Assembly (NCBI GenBank): GCA_009782565.1
Contig: WRIU01000006.1
Coordinates: 88,980 to 152,979 of the forward strand
Source: Betaproteobacteria bacterium
GTDB taxonomy: Bacteria > Pseudomonadota > Gammaproteobacteria > Burkholderiales > Rhodocyclaceae
Direction of reading: 5' to 3'
Length of the DNA: 64,000 bases
The notes below the pieces were generated by a model that ran no database searches, was not told the DNA's origin, and saw only the letters and a program-made list of their open reading frames with translations. This document shows, in pieces, positions 47,403 to 58,565 of this stretch (position 1 is its first letter; every line of letters begins with the position of its first letter). A program made the position numbers and the translations under genes.

Positions 47403-48921
47403 AATCAGTGATCTGATCAAGAGCCGGATCCAAAACCTGCAACTTGCCGCAACTTCGCGCAATGAAGGCACGGTCGTATCCGTCACCGACGGCATCTGCC
47501 GTATCCACGGCCTGGCGGACGCGATGCAGGGCGAAATGCTGGAATTTCCCGGCAATACATTCGGCTTGGCGCTCAACCTTGAACGCGATTCCGTCGGCGC
47601 GGTCGTGCTCGGCGAATACGAGCACATCACCGAAGGCAACACCGTCAAGGCGACCGGGCGCATTCTCGAAGTGCCCGTCGGCCCCGAACTGATTGGCCGC
47701 GTCGTCAATTCCCTTGGGCAGCCCATCGACGGTAAAGGCCCGATCAACGCGAAGCTCACCGACAAGATCGAAAAAGTCGCCCCTGGCGTCATCGCGCGTC
47801 AATCGGTGTCGCAGCCGGTGCAGACTGGCCTGAAGTCCATCGACTCGATGGTTCCCATCGGTCGCGGCCAGCGCGAACTCATCATTGGCGACCGCCAGAC
47901 CGGCAAGACTGCCGTCGCGGTCGACACCATCATCAACCAGAAAGGGCAGGGCGTTTTCTGCGTCTATGTTGCCATCGGCCAGAAAGCCTCGACCGTCGCC
48001 AACGTGGTGCGTAAGCTCACCGAGCACGGCGCGATGGAATACACGATCGTCGTCGCGGCCACGGCTTCCGAGTCTGCTGCAATGCAGTACCTTGCGCCTT
48101 ACGCCGGTTGCACGATGGGCGAATACTTCCGCGACCGGGGTCTCGACGCCCTGATCGTCTATGACGACCTCACCAAACAGGCATGGGCCTATCGCCAGGT
48201 CTCGCTCCTGCTCCGCCGCCCGCCGGGCCGCGAAGCCTATCCCGGCGACGTGTTCTATCTCCACTCCCGTCTGCTGGAGCGTGCCGCGCGCGTCAATGCC
48301 GACTACATCGAAAAAATCACCAACGGCGAAGTCAAGGGCAAGACCGGTTCGCTCACCGCGTTGCCGATCATCGAAACCCAAGCCGGTGACGTGTCCGCTT
48401 TCGTGCCGACCAACGTCATCTCCATCACCGACGGCCAGATATTCCTTGAGACCGACCTTTTCAACGCGGGCATCCGTCCCGCGATCAACGCGGGTATCTC
48501 GGTATCCCGCGTCGGCGGCGCAGCCCAGACCAAGGTCATCAAGAAGCTCTCCGGCGGTATCCGTACCGACCTCGCGCAATATCGTGAGTTAGCCGCGTTC
48601 GCGCAATTCGCTTCCGATCTCGATGACGCCACCCGCAAACAGCTTGAACGCGGTCGCCGTGTCACCGAATTGATGAAACAGGCGCAGTACTCGCCGATGA
48701 CGATTGCCGAAATGGGTTTCGTCCTCTATGCGGTCAACAACGGCTACTTCGACGACATCGAAAGTAACCGTGTGCTGGCTTTCGAGGCCGGTCTGCTGCA
48801 ATACATCAAGACGCAGAAACCCGAACTCGTGGCGGGCGTCATGGAGAAGCGCGAACTCGACGACGATGCCGAAAAGACCTTGGCTGCCACGATTGCCGAG
48901 TTCAAGAAGAGTTGGGTCTGA
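47383..48921 (+). CDS. atpA: ATP synthase F1 subunit alpha
   Basis: A regulatory nucleotide-binding subunit of F1, 512 residues. The P-loop is [11 protein letters not shown] near residue 170. The family signature with the arginine finger is [17 protein letters not shown] near residue 367. An N-terminal beta barrel and C-terminal helical domain are complete. The start overlaps atpH. Confidence 0.98.
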   Translation: MQLNPSEISDLIKSRIQNLQLAATSRNEGTVVSVTDGICRIHGLADAMQGEMLEFPGNTFGLALNLERDSVGAVVLGEYEHITEGNTVKATGRILEVPVGPELIGRVVNSLGQPIDGKGPINAKLTDKIEKVAPGVIARQSVSQPVQTGLKSIDSMVPIGRGQRELIIGDRQTGKTAVAVDTIINQKGQGVFCVYVAIGQKASTVANVVRKLTEHGAMEYTIVVAATASESAAMQYLAPYAGCTMGEYFRDRGLDALIVYDDLTKQAWAYRQVSLLLRRPPGREAYPGDVFYLHSRLLERAARVNADYIEKITNGEVKGKTGSLTALPIIETQAGDVSAFVPTNVISITDGQIFLETDLFNAGIRPAINAGISVSRVGGAAQTKVIKKLSGGIRTDLAQYRELAAFAQFASDLDDATRKQLERGRRVTELMKQAQYSPMTIAEMGFVLYAVNNGYFDDIESNRVLAFEAGLLQYIKTQKPELVAGVMEKRELDDDAEKTLAATIAEFKKSWV

Positions 48922-48942
48922 TGGCGGCCAGGGAGACGGAAA

Positions 48943-49812
48943 ATGGCTAGCGGGAAGGAAATCCGTACCAAGATCAAGAGCGTGCAAAACACGCGCAAGA
49001 TCACTAAGGCCATGGAAATGGTAGCCGCGTCCAAAATGCGGAAGGCGCAGGATCGGATGCGTGCCGCGCGTCCCTACTGCGAGAAAATCCGCCAACTCGC
49101 CGCGCACCTGTCCCAGGCCGATGTCGTCGATTACGAGCACCCGTTCCTGGTTCATAAAGAACAGCTCAAACGGGTCGGGCTGATTCTGGTGACGACCGAC
49201 AAGGGCTTGTGTGGCGGGCTGAACACCAACGTGCAGCGTATTGCCATGAACGCGCTCAAATCTTGGGAGGGTTCTGGTGTTTCCGAAATCCGTACCTGCT
49301 GCATCGGCAACAAGGGTTTTGGTTTCATGCAGCGCCTTGGCGCCAACGTCGTTTCGCATGTCGTGCAGCTTGGTGACAGACCGGCGCTCGAAAAACTGAT
49401 TGGACCGGTAAAAGTTCTGCTCGATGCTTTCCAGCACGATGAACTCGATGTCGTCTACGTTGCCTACACCCGCTTCATCAACACCATGAAGCAGGAACCC
49501 GTACTGGAACAGCTTTTACCGTTGACCGGCGACAAGCTGGGCACACCCGATCGGGCATGGGATTACCTCTATGAGCCTGACCCGCATGTAGTTATCGATG
49601 ACATGCTGGTGCGCTACGTCGAGGCGCTGGTCTACCAGTCGGTCGCCGAAAACCTGGCTTCCGAGCAGAGCGCGCGGATGGTGGCGATGAAAGCCGCTTC
49701 CGACAACGCCAAGAACGTCATCGACGAATTGCAACTGGTCTATAACAAGACCCGGCAAGCTGCGATCACCAAGGAATTGAACGAAATCGTCGGCGGAGCC
49801 GCCGCGGTCTGA
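48943..49812 (+). CDS. atpG: ATP synthase F1 subunit gamma
   Basis: The central rotor shaft. It has 289 residues with the conserved N-terminal helix [20 protein letters not shown] and the C-terminal helix with [19 protein letters not shown]. The [11 protein letters not shown] motif is in place. It lies 21 nt after atpA. Confidence 0.97.
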   Translation: MASGKEIRTKIKSVQNTRKITKAMEMVAASKMRKAQDRMRAARPYCEKIRQLAAHLSQADVVDYEHPFLVHKEQLKRVGLILVTTDKGLCGGLNTNVQRIAMNALKSWEGSGVSEIRTCCIGNKGFGFMQRLGANVVSHVVQLGDRPALEKLIGPVKVLLDAFQHDELDVVYVAYTRFINTMKQEPVLEQLLPLTGDKLGTPDRAWDYLYEPDPHVVIDDMLVRYVEALVYQSVAENLASEQSARMVAMKAASDNAKNVIDELQLVYNKTRQAAITKELNEIVGGAAAV

Positions 49813-51240
<1,428 letters not shown>

Positions 51241-51306
51241 TTTGCCTTGTTTCCGCCCCCGCGCGACTTATCCCTCGCGTGGGGGGCTTGCTTCAGAGGA
51301 TCAATC

Positions 51307-51732
51307 ATGGCCATGACGGTACATGTGGATGTTGTCAGTGCGGAAGAACAGCTTTTTTCAGGCTTGGCGGAATTTGTCGTCCTGCCCGGTGAATCGGGCG
51401 AACTCGGCATCCTGCCCGGCCACACGCCGCTGCTGACCCGGATCAGGCCGGGCGCAGTACGGATCAAAGTCCCGAATCAGGACGCTGAAGAATTCATTTT
51501 CGTCGCCGGCGGCATTCTTGAAGTCCAGCCCAGTGGGGTGACGGTGCTCGCCGACACGGCGATTCGCGGAAAAGACCTCGACGAAGCCAAGGCGCTCGAC
51601 GCCAAGCGCAAAGCCGAAGAGGCGCTTGAGAACAAGAGCGCCAAGATCGACTACGCCAAGGCTCAGGCCGAGTTGATCGAAGCGATTGCCCAGATCCACG
51701 CCATTGAGCGTCTTCGCAAGCGCCCGCATTAG
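51307..51732 (+). CDS. atpC: ATP synthase F1 subunit epsilon
   Basis: The rotor-linked regulatory subunit. It has 141 residues from the ATG at 51307, 7 nt after AGAGGA. The N-terminal beta sandwich has the [14 protein letters not shown] motif, and the C-terminal helical hairpin can inhibit ATP hydrolysis. It is the last gene of the operon, before a strong terminator. Confidence 0.96.
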   Translation: MAMTVHVDVVSAEEQLFSGLAEFVVLPGESGELGILPGHTPLLTRIRPGAVRIKVPNQDAEEFIFVAGGILEVQPSGVTVLADTAIRGKDLDEAKALDAKRKAEEALENKSAKIDYAKAQAELIEAIAQIHAIERLRKRPH

Positions 51733-51783
51733 GGAGCCGCCGTACACTTAGCACTTAGCCTGCTCCCTGCAGGCGCAAAAAAA

Positions 51784-51821
51784 AGAGCCGCGCGAGCTAA
51801 CCCCTCAGCCCGCGCGGCTCT
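51784..51821. terminator. Bidirectional terminator between atpC and hcp
   Basis: AGAGCCGCGCG and CGCGCGGCTCT form a perfect 11-bp stem around a 16-nt loop. A run of A precedes it and TGGTTTT follows. It can stop transcription from both convergent genes. Confidence 0.9.
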
Positions 51822-51834
51822 GGTTTTGGTTCGG

Positions 51835-52323
51835 TCAGGCTTGTTTGTTTTCCTTGACGTTCCAGGCACCGGTCACAGCCGGTCCCATGGATCCGTCAGC
51901 TTTCTGTTCCTTGGCCTCAATCTTGATCTTGGCATAGGACAGATTGACCGATTCCTTTACCTGGGTGTCGGAGTTCGCGCCCGACGGCGAGACGCTTGTG
52001 ACGATGACATCATCCAGTGTGATACGCATGTACTCCTGCGAGCCGCCGCCGCTCTTGCAGCACGACAATTCCACTTTCGGAATATGCTTGCCCAGGGCGC
52101 AATACATGAACAGGTTTGGGGAAGTCTTGTCAACATAGTGCGTGAAAGAAAGAGAATCAAAACTGGCCTTGCCCACGCCGGAACCGCCGCCTGTGAACGC
52201 CGACGAAGATTGTGAAACCGAGTATCCGAAGCTGAGCACATCAATCCAGTTCTTGTGCTTGCCGTCCTTGCTTTCGCCGTCGATACCTTCGAGCTTGATG
52301 AAAATGTCCTGAAGAGATGACAT
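51835..52323 (-). CDS. hcp: Hcp-family type VI secretion tube/effector protein
   Basis: A 162-residue Hcp1-type protein starting at the ATG at 52323 (MSSLQDIFIKLEGIDGES), with GGCAGG upstream. Conserved features are the WIDVLSFGYSVSQ strand, the SFTHYVDKTSPNLFMYCALGKHI segment, and the late VNLSYAKIKIEAKEQ strand. Hcp forms hexameric rings of the T6SS inner tube and may carry effectors. No other structural T6SS gene lies in this window, so it is an orphan copy. A promoter sits about 100 nt upstream and a shared terminator follows. Confidence 0.92.
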   Translation of the reverse strand: MSSLQDIFIKLEGIDGESKDGKHKNWIDVLSFGYSVSQSSSAFTGGGSGVGKASFDSLSFTHYVDKTSPNLFMYCALGKHIPKVELSCCKSGGGSQEYMRITLDDVIVTSVSPSGANSDTQVKESVNLSYAKIKIEAKEQKADGSMGPAVTGAWNVKENKQA

Positions 52324-52427
52324 GCTGTACCTGCCTTTTAAAGAAGAGTTGAAAACAGGCCATCTGCTTGCCACTGCCAATATTCCAACACCATCAACAA
52401 GCTTTCGGCCAAGGGAAAACCAGACAT

Positions 52428-52455
52428 ATTCTAGACGAAAAACAAATGCTGTCAA
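52428..52455 (-). promoter_or_regulatory. Sigma-70 promoter of hcp
   Basis: Reading the minus strand, TTGACA (52455-52450), a 16-nt spacer and TAGAAT (52433-52428). The leader to the hcp ATG would be about 98 nt. Eleven of twelve positions match the consensus. Confidence 0.7.
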
Positions 52456-52652
52456 TATATCGCATTAAATTATACGAAAAGCAGAAATGAACATTAATAA
52501 TTCATCGGAATAACATGAATAGAAATTTGCTGCTCTATTTTTGACAAGCAATTCTCAATAATACAATTTATTTTTTGCAAACAGCATTTTTATTTTGTGG
52601 AATTGTTTCGTTTCGCCAAAGGCCATACGAAAATTTCTTGAATCACTCCCAT
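52456..52652. other. AT-rich gap between hcp and the MBL-fold gene
   Basis: Strongly AT-rich non-coding DNA upstream of the hcp promoter, before a REP-like unit. No credible gene was seen on either strand. It may bind nucleoid proteins such as H-NS-like silencers, which is common upstream of T6SS genes; this is inference. Confidence 0.3.
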
Positions 52653-52689
52653 TTCCCTCCTTGGAGGGGTGGCGCGAAGCGCCGGGGTA
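52653..52689. repeat. REP-like palindromic repeat, single unit
   Basis: Same family as at 626: CCCTCC-TT-GGAGGGG followed by GGCGC-GAA-GCGCC and GGGGT. It lies just after the MBL-fold gene stop. Confidence 0.75.
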
Positions 52690-52716
52690 GATACGGGAAT
52701 TGCGCTCGGTGCGTGT

Positions 52717-53484
52717 TCAAAAATCAAAAACTTGCTTACACATCAAGCGTACCGGCTTCAGGCGCATATCCAAGGCATCAATCTGTTCCATGATGCGGTC
52801 GCTCATGCCCGGTTTGAGGTGGCTGACGTACACTTCCGGCGACACGGTCAACTCGGCAAGCATGGTTCCCAGCATGCCAGGGCACAGATGGCGAGCCGCT
52901 ATTGCCATCGCGCGCATCTCCTCTGGAAAGGCCGCTTCCACAATCAGGTAACGCAGGGATTGGCAAGCGTTGATGGCGGCGATCAGTTCAGGGCTGTAGG
53001 TCGTATCTCCCGAATAGATCAACTGCGCTTTGCCGCTATCGAGAAGCCAAGCCGCGCCAGGGACAGTATGAAGCACGGGCAGCGCCGTAAATGCACGTTC
53101 GCCAAGCCGCAAGGTTTCGCCGATTTCAACGGATTGTAGGCGCAGATAGGAAAAGCGGCGATCTGGAATGGCGGTGAAATCCGGCCATACCAGCCAGTTG
53201 AAAACATGCGCCCGCAGGATGTGCAACGTTTCCGGCGGCGCGTAGATCGTGACCGTGTGCTGACATATCTCGCCAATGGAATCGACCAACAGGGGAATGG
53301 CGGCGATGTGATCGAGATGGGAATGACTGACGAAAACGTGACTGATGTGGCGCAATTCATCGAACGACAGATCGCCCACACCGGTTCCGCAGTCGATGAG
53401 TACGTCATCATCGACAAGAAACGAAGATGTACGCGAATCTTCGCCGCCAATTCCGCCACTACAGCCAAGCACCCTCAGTTTCAT
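52717..53484 (-). CDS. Metallo-beta-lactamase-fold hydrolase (class II cyclic-nucleotide phosphodiesterase-like)
   Basis: A 255-residue cytoplasmic hydrolase from the ATG at 53484 (MKLRVLGCSGG), with GGAAGG upstream; an earlier frame extension lacks family similarity. The metal site motif is SHSHLDHIAAIP, with IYSGDTTYS supplying the bridging Asp and VSHLKPGM the final His. The class II 3',5'-cyclic nucleotide phosphodiesterases share HxHLDH plus these later motifs, but RNase Z-like hydrolases look similar. It follows the FHA gene on the same strand after 145 nt, hinting at a cAMP-related signalling module. Confidence 0.7.
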   Translation of the reverse strand: MKLRVLGCSGGIGGEDSRTSSFLVDDDVLIDCGTGVGDLSFDELRHISHVFVSHSHLDHIAAIPLLVDSIGEICQHTVTIYAPPETLHILRAHVFNWLVWPDFTAIPDRRFSYLRLQSVEIGETLRLGERAFTALPVLHTVPGAAWLLDSGKAQLIYSGDTTYSPELIAAINACQSLRYLIVEAAFPEEMRAMAIAARHLCPGMLGTMLAELTVSPEVYVSHLKPGMSDRIMEQIDALDMRLKPVRLMCKQVFDF

Positions 53485-53629
53485 GAACCTTCCGACAAGC
53501 CTACGATAACTGTTACTGTTATTTTCTCTCCAGACCAATTAGAAACCTATCATCCGCCCCGGCAGCGGGCGATGAAAGAAGTCACGGCATTCTGGAAGCC
53601 GCTTTTTTTGAGCCACATTCAACCCGTAT

Positions 53630-54364
53630 TCAGGAACGCGTGAAAAATTCCATTTTGATCCCGGCAATTTCTATAATGTCGTGGTCATTTAGCTTGTATG
53701 CCTGAGCGCCGAGTTGTTCGCCATTGACCAGCGGATACACCTTACCTTCGACGTGGGTAATGAAATAGCCTTTTTCGCGCCGCGTGATGACTGCCACCTG
53801 ATAGCTGGGTTTGCCCAATGTTGTTACCGGCTTGCTCAGTTCGAGTTCTTGCCCGGTATTGACGCCGCTCAATACCTGGATTACGCCGAGATGTTCCAGC
53901 AGATGCCCGACTGATGCGCTCATGGCTCCAGCGCTTCCGGTCGCGGATTGCGAATTTTGCGTACGGATCGTGCTTGTTCCGGCTGGTAGTGGTTCAGCCG
54001 GGTTGAGCGTCCCTATTTCAAAAGGCTTCAAGGTGGCGGTGTCGACCAATTCCGTTGCCGCCACGCCTGGGGTGGAAGCGTCGACCAGGTACTTGATCCG
54101 GTATTTGCCAAGCTCGACCACGTCATTGTTGTGCAGCACATGTTTCTTGACCGGCTGCCCATTGACGTAGGTGCCGTTGGTGCTGTTGAGGTCTTCCAGA
54201 AAAGCGTCGCCCAAAATCCGGGTAATTACGGCATGTTGGCCGCTGATGGAAAGATTGTCGATCTGGATGTCGTTGACCGGCTTGCGGCCAATCGAAGTGC
54301 GCTCCTTGTTGAGCACGATCTCCTTGAGTACCAGTCCGTCCATGCTGAGGATCAACTTCGGCAT
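53630..54364 (-). CDS. FHA-domain signalling protein
   Basis: A 244-residue protein from the ATG at 54364 (MPKLILSMDG); a 260-residue form from 54412, whose ATG overlaps the PP2C stop as TGATG, is possible. The N-terminal FHA domain (about 1-85) has the phosphothreonine-binding GRKPVNDIQIDN, SGQHAVI and NSTNGTYVNG motifs. A second, degenerate FHA-like domain (about 150-244) ends with DIIEIAGIKMEFF. FHA domains bind phosphothreonine proteins. The next gene upstream is a PP2C phosphatase, so the pair should work in a Ser/Thr phosphorylation circuit; no kinase is nearby. Confidence 0.88.
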   Translation of the reverse strand: MPKLILSMDGLVLKEIVLNKERTSIGRKPVNDIQIDNLSISGQHAVITRILGDAFLEDLNSTNGTYVNGQPVKKHVLHNNDVVELGKYRIKYLVDASTPGVAATELVDTATLKPFEIGTLNPAEPLPAGTSTIRTQNSQSATGSAGAMSASVGHLLEHLGVIQVLSGVNTGQELELSKPVTTLGKPSYQVAVITRREKGYFITHVEGKVYPLVNGEQLGAQAYKLNDHDIIEIAGIKMEFFTRS

Positions 54365-54411
54365 TACTCGCACCCACTCATGTTTGTCTGGCGATGCGCG
54401 CCATCCGCTCA

Positions 54412-55206
54412 TCAGTCGTCGTCATGTTGAGCCAACTCATCGAACCACGCAACGATAACGGAAACGTTATCGCGCCCGCCAGCAGAATTCGCGGCATCGA
54501 TCAGGCTCCCGGCCACTTCATCAGCCCGCGCAGGCATCCCAAGCAGCCTGGCAATCTCATGCTCGTCCACCATGTCTGTCAAACCATCCGTGCACAGTAG
54601 CAAACGATCTCCCGAAAGCAATGCACAAATACCGGTATCGGGTTCTACTTCGTCATGTACCCCGACGCCGCGCGTGAGCAATCCCCGGTAAGGATGATTT
54701 TGCGCCATCTCGACCGTCAATTGTCCGGCATCGACGAATTCCTGCACCAGGGTGTGATCACGCGATAATTGCGTCAGTGTGCCATCGCGCAGCAAATACA
54801 GACGCGAGTCGCCGACGTAGACATAGCTCAACTCACCCGGACTCAACACAGCCCCGACAAAAGTCGACCCCATCGAGTTTGCGGCATCGGACAGCCTTCC
54901 CGCGCTACGGATGACAGCATTGATATCGACAACACTAGTGGCAAGCGTCCCGGCATAATCGGGCCTTCTGCTCCCTCGCTTTTTTTCCGCCGTATCGAGT
55001 AATTGGTCCAACACATAATTGACGACCAGCGCGGAAGCCAGGTCGCCAGAGCTATGCCCCCCCATACCATCGGCGAGCAACAGCCATCCCCGCTCGGCGT
55101 CGACACACAACGCATCTTCGTTGCGGCTCCGAACCAAGCCGATATCCGTGCACGCAGCACACTCAAGCATCCATGTTCCTCTCTGCGTTTTGCCGTCCTC
55201 CGGCAT
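54412..55206 (-). CDS. PP2C-type serine/threonine phosphatase
   Basis: A 264-residue Stp1/PppA-like phosphatase from the ATG at 55206; a later ATG at 55170 is also possible. Metal-binding motifs are RSRNEDALCVD, LLADGMGGHSSGDLAS, LLLCTDGLTDMV and GGRDNVSVIVAWF. It should remove phosphate from Ser/Thr proteins, likely including those bound by the FHA protein encoded directly downstream. Similar PP2C-FHA pairs control T6SS post-translationally in Pseudomonas, and an hcp gene lies 2 kb away on the same strand. That connection is inference. Confidence 0.92.
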   Translation of the reverse strand: MPEDGKTQRGTWMLECAACTDIGLVRSRNEDALCVDAERGWLLLADGMGGHSSGDLASALVVNYVLDQLLDTAEKKRGSRRPDYAGTLATSVVDINAVIRSAGRLSDAANSMGSTFVGAVLSPGELSYVYVGDSRLYLLRDGTLTQLSRDHTLVQEFVDAGQLTVEMAQNHPYRGLLTRGVGVHDEVEPDTGICALLSGDRLLLCTDGLTDMVDEHEIARLLGMPARADEVAGSLIDAANSAGGRDNVSVIVAWFDELAQHDDD

Positions 55207-55359
55207 AATTTCAGCCCCTCCATCCAATAAAATTTCTTCTTATTCTAAAATAAGGCGGTTCAGCAAGTTTTGATGGGGTCAGCATTTATTGCTTTCGACC
55301 TGTCTGTCACGCTAACAATGCTGTACGATACCTGGATTATCCGCTCTTTCCGCTTCACC

Positions 55360-56517
55360 ATGACTACTAGACGGATCATCGTTCTGCTTGCAGGCATACT
55401 CGCTTTTTTCTGCCTGCCTCTCATCTCCTCGGCAGCCCCTCCCAAGGCTTCCTCCCGAACCGTGCGCCCCGCTCATCAAAACAGCGCCCCGGCCGTGATG
55501 AACATTGAAGCCGAAATCAACGAGTACAGGGGCGCTGAACAGGAACTGAATTCCCAAATCGACGAACTCAGAACAGAGCTGCTCGAACGGGCTCCGCAGA
55601 CGCTATCCGGCGAGCACGAACTTATTCAGAGACTACAGGCTCGCATACACGAGCTTGAAAAAGAACGAAAAGAACTGCAAAAACGGCTCGAACAGCCACG
55701 GTCAAACGCTTCGCTCAACTGGGTGCTTGGCGGGGCTGCCTTTTTTACCCTTGCCCTCTGTGTCATCCTCCTGTTGCGGATGAACAGGACGAAAACCTTC
55801 GACGAGCCATGGGCACAGGAGGAACCGGCCGCTCTTGAAGAGGCCTCCTCATCCCCCTTCGGCCTCGCCCCTTCCGTACCTGCTACGGCGACAGAGGCCG
55901 AACCTCCCCGGGCTCATCCTGCCATTCCCACCCTGCCAGATTGGGATTCGGCATCGCCCGCGCTTGATTTACAGAGCCTGAAAGCCCTGGCGGCGGAAGA
56001 AAACATCGAGGACCGCGACTCGACCATCGAACTGGCCGAGATCATGTTGAGCTTTGGCCGCATCAATAGCGCCGCCGAAGCTTTGTCAAACTTTATTGAA
56101 AACAACCCGAAAGAAGCTTTCGTGCCTTGGCTCAAACTGCTCGAAGTCTACCGGGCCAACGGACAACGAACCGAATTCGACAAAATCGCCGCAAAACTGA
56201 ACAAAACTTTCAATATCTGGACGGTCGACTGGGACAATTTCAGTGATGCCCTCATCCCGCTGCACGGACTTGAAACGACGATGCACGTCGTGAAGCGTTT
56301 GCAGGAGCTATGGGGCACACGCGAATGTCAGGCTTATCTGCAATACCTGCTGCGCGATACACGGGACGAAACCCGGCGGGGCTTTTCGCTTGCCGCCATA
56401 GACGACATTCTTTGTTTGAGCGACATTCTTGAGCAGTGTCTTGGCCCCTACACTGGCCCGTCCAGTGCTTTTGACAGCGACTTGCTGAGTGCCTCCCCCC
56501 TGACGGAAACTGAATGA
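55360..56517 (+). CDS. FimV-like TPR/coiled-coil protein
   Basis: A protein of 385 residues from the ATG at 55360, which gives a signal or anchor segment (RIIVLLAGILAFFCLPLISSA). A coiled coil (about 50-115, rich in Glu/Lys), one TM (about 123-143, LGGAAFFTLALCVILLL) and an acidic linker come next. The C-terminal part (from about residue 205) resembles FimV-type proteins: SLKALAAEENIEDRDSTIEL, then LSFGRINSAAEAL and PWLKLLEVYRANG. FimV-like proteins organise polar type IV pili or secretion. It is divergent from the PP2C gene. Its own role is not known. Confidence 0.65.
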   Translation: MTTRRIIVLLAGILAFFCLPLISSAAPPKASSRTVRPAHQNSAPAVMNIEAEINEYRGAEQELNSQIDELRTELLERAPQTLSGEHELIQRLQARIHELEKERKELQKRLEQPRSNASLNWVLGGAAFFTLALCVILLLRMNRTKTFDEPWAQEEPAALEEASSSPFGLAPSVPATATEAEPPRAHPAIPTLPDWDSASPALDLQSLKALAAEENIEDRDSTIELAEIMLSFGRINSAAEALSNFIENNPKEAFVPWLKLLEVYRANGQRTEFDKIAAKLNKTFNIWTVDWDNFSDALIPLHGLETTMHVVKRLQELWGTRECQAYLQYLLRDTRDETRRGFSLAAIDDILCLSDILEQCLGPYTGPSSAFDSDLLSASPLTETE

Positions 56518-56530
56518 GGCTCCCTTCCGC

Positions 56531-57280
56531 TTAAACCGGGTTGGGCAAATCGAGAAAATCCGCCGTAAGCCCCAGTCCGTCATTCAGATGGCGCGACAGC
56601 GCCCGCACACCGTAGCGCTCAGTGGCATGGTGTCCAGCGGCAATGTAAGGGACACCGGATTCCTGCGCCAGATGGGTCGTCTGCTCTGATATTTCCCCCG
56701 AAACATACAGATCGGCCCCGGAGGCGATGGCCTGTTCAAAAAAGCCCTGCGCCCCGCCGGAACACCACGCGATGCGTGAGGCCACGCGGTCACCGTCACC
56801 CACCAGCAAAGGCACCCGTTCGAGTTTGACGGCAAGATTGGCCGCGATATCGAGCGCCTTAAGCCCAGTCTCCCGTGGCGCACCGATCCAGCCAATATCC
56901 TGCTCGCCGAAACGGCTCACGCTCTCCCATCCCATGTGCCATGCAAGCTGCGCGTTGTTGCCGAGCACGGGATGCCCATCGAGCGGCAGGTGATACGCAA
57001 AGAGCGAAATATCGTGGCCGAGCAGCGCCCCGAGCCGGCGACGGCGGATGCCGGTAATGCGCCCGTCCTCGCCCCGCCAGAAATACCCGTGATGCACCAG
57101 GAGGGCATCGTATCCACCCGCCACAGCCGCATCGACCAGCGCCTGACTGGCCGTCACCCCGCACAGTACCCGCCGTACTTCGGCTCGTCCTTCCACTTGT
57201 AGCCCATTTGGACAATAATCGCGCCAATGCGCGACTTCCAGCAAATCGTCCAGATATTGACGCAATTCATCGAGCCTCAT
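56531..57280 (-). CDS. Nif3-like dinuclear metal centre protein (YbgI/DUF34)
   Basis: A 249-residue protein from the ATG at 57280 (MRLDELRQYLDDLLE). The longer open frame upstream has no family similarity. The DUF34/Nif3 metal ligands are seen in LLVHHGYFW, FAYHLPLDGH and the C-terminal AAGHHATERYG. The conserved GLQVEG and GGAQGFFEQA segments are present. It is a hexameric ring protein; YbgI has been called a GTP cyclohydrolase-like or metal-insertion factor, without consensus. It is divergent from the DegS-like protease, 52 nt away, and convergent with the FimV-like gene. Confidence 0.92.
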   Translation of the reverse strand: MRLDELRQYLDDLLEVAHWRDYCPNGLQVEGRAEVRRVLCGVTASQALVDAAVAGGYDALLVHHGYFWRGEDGRITGIRRRRLGALLGHDISLFAYHLPLDGHPVLGNNAQLAWHMGWESVSRFGEQDIGWIGAPRETGLKALDIAANLAVKLERVPLLVGDGDRVASRIAWCSGGAQGFFEQAIASGADLYVSGEISEQTTHLAQESGVPYIAAGHHATERYGVRALSRHLNDGLGLTADFLDLPNPV

Positions 57281-57332
57281 ACCTTTTCTCCAGCCGTTTC
57301 CGCATGTTCTCTTTTTGTCGCAGGTTCCCATT

Positions 57333-58523
57333 ATGCGTCGCTTGTGGTTGATTTTTACGCAAGCGGTGACAATCAGCGTTGCCGCCCTGTTCGTTGTGGG
57401 CGCTCTCAAACCAGAGTGGTTGCATCGGAACGGCTTGGCCGCCTCGTCAACGGTGACCATCGTCGAAGCCCCTGCGGCTGCTTCGCTCGCCGCTTCCCAA
57501 ACTGGCGCGCAGAGCCCCGTTTCCTATGCCAGCGCAGCGCAACGGGCATTACCCGCGGTCGTGCACATCTACACCCGGCAAACGGCGAAAGTTCCCGACC
57601 ATCCCCTGATGAACGACCCGATTTTCCGTCATTTTTTCAGTACGCCGGAGCGCACCGGCTTAGGTTCGGGAGTCGTCATCGACCCACAGGGTTTCGTGCT
57701 CACCAATAACCACGTCATCGAAAACGCAGACGAAATCGAAGCCGTCCTCAACGACGGGCGCAAGTTTGAAGCCCGCCTCATTGGCCGTGACCCGGAGACC
57801 GACCTCGCCGTACTCCGGCTCGCCAATGCCAGTTCTTTGCCCGCCATTGCCTTTGCCCCGGCGGACAGCTTGGCCGTGGGCGATGTCGTGCTGGCTATCG
57901 GCAACCCCTTCGGTATCGGGCAAACGGTGACGATGGGCATCGCTTCCGCGCTAGGCCGCAACCATCTTGGCATCAACACCTTTGAAAATTTCATCCAGAC
58001 GGACGCCGCGATCAATCCTGGCAATTCCGGCGGCGCGCTCATCGACGGCGCGGGGCGACTGGTGGGCATCAACACCGCAATCTACTCACGCGAAAGCCCC
58101 ACGCGCAACGCTGGTTCGCCCTCCGGCGGCGGGCTTGGCATTGGCTTCGCCATTCCCGTCTCGATTGCGCGCAAGGTGCTCGAACAGATCATCGCGAACG
58201 GCGAAGTCGTGCGCGGATGGGTCGGTGTCGAAATGCGCGAAATCACCCCGGAGCTTGCGGAATCCTTCGACCTGGGCTCCAAGCATGGCGTATTGATCTA
58301 TAGCGTATTCAATGGCAGCCCGGCGGACAAAAGCGGCATCCAGCCCGGTGATGTGCTGCTCGCCGTCGATGGGCAGGAAGTTCTGGTTCCCCGCGATATG
58401 CTCGACCTCGTGGCCTCGCTGCCGCCTGGCCAAGTCGCTACTTTCCGCCTTCTGCGGAATAGCAAGAAAATCGAACTGAAAATCCCGGTCGGACGTCGAC
58501 CCACGCCGCTGGCGACACGCTAG
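57333..58523 (+). CDS. DegS/DegQ-like periplasmic serine protease
   Basis: A 396-residue trypsin-like HtrA protease. The N-terminal segment (about 5-25) is a membrane anchor with no clear cleavage site. The catalytic triad is His127 (NNHVIEN), Asp157 (ETDLAVLR) and Ser232 (NPGNSGGAL). There is a single PDZ domain (about 290-385, GVLIYSVFNGSPADKSGIQPGD). One PDZ and an anchor fit DegS (sigma-E signalling) better than DegP. The regulated target (RseA) is not in the window. Confidence 0.9.
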   Translation: MRRLWLIFTQAVTISVAALFVVGALKPEWLHRNGLAASSTVTIVEAPAAASLAASQTGAQSPVSYASAAQRALPAVVHIYTRQTAKVPDHPLMNDPIFRHFFSTPERTGLGSGVVIDPQGFVLTNNHVIENADEIEAVLNDGRKFEARLIGRDPETDLAVLRLANASSLPAIAFAPADSLAVGDVVLAIGNPFGIGQTVTMGIASALGRNHLGINTFENFIQTDAAINPGNSGGALIDGAGRLVGINTAIYSRESPTRNAGSPSGGGLGIGFAIPVSIARKVLEQIIANGEVVRGWVGVEMREITPELAESFDLGSKHGVLIYSVFNGSPADKSGIQPGDVLLAVDGQEVLVPRDMLDLVASLPPGQVATFRLLRNSKKIELKIPVGRRPTPLATR

Positions 58524-58546
58524 GGATTCTCTGAGCAATTTCCTGC

Positions 58547-58565
58547 ATGATAATTCTATTATCAT
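58547..58565. promoter_or_regulatory. Candidate operator palindrome upstream of the YccA gene
   Basis: ATGATAAT-TCT-ATTATCAT, a perfect 8-bp inverted repeat with a 3-nt spacer, lies 24 nt after the protease stop. It resembles half of a Fur-type GATAAT pattern, but the spacing differs from the 7-1-7 form, so the regulator is not assigned. Confidence 0.3.
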
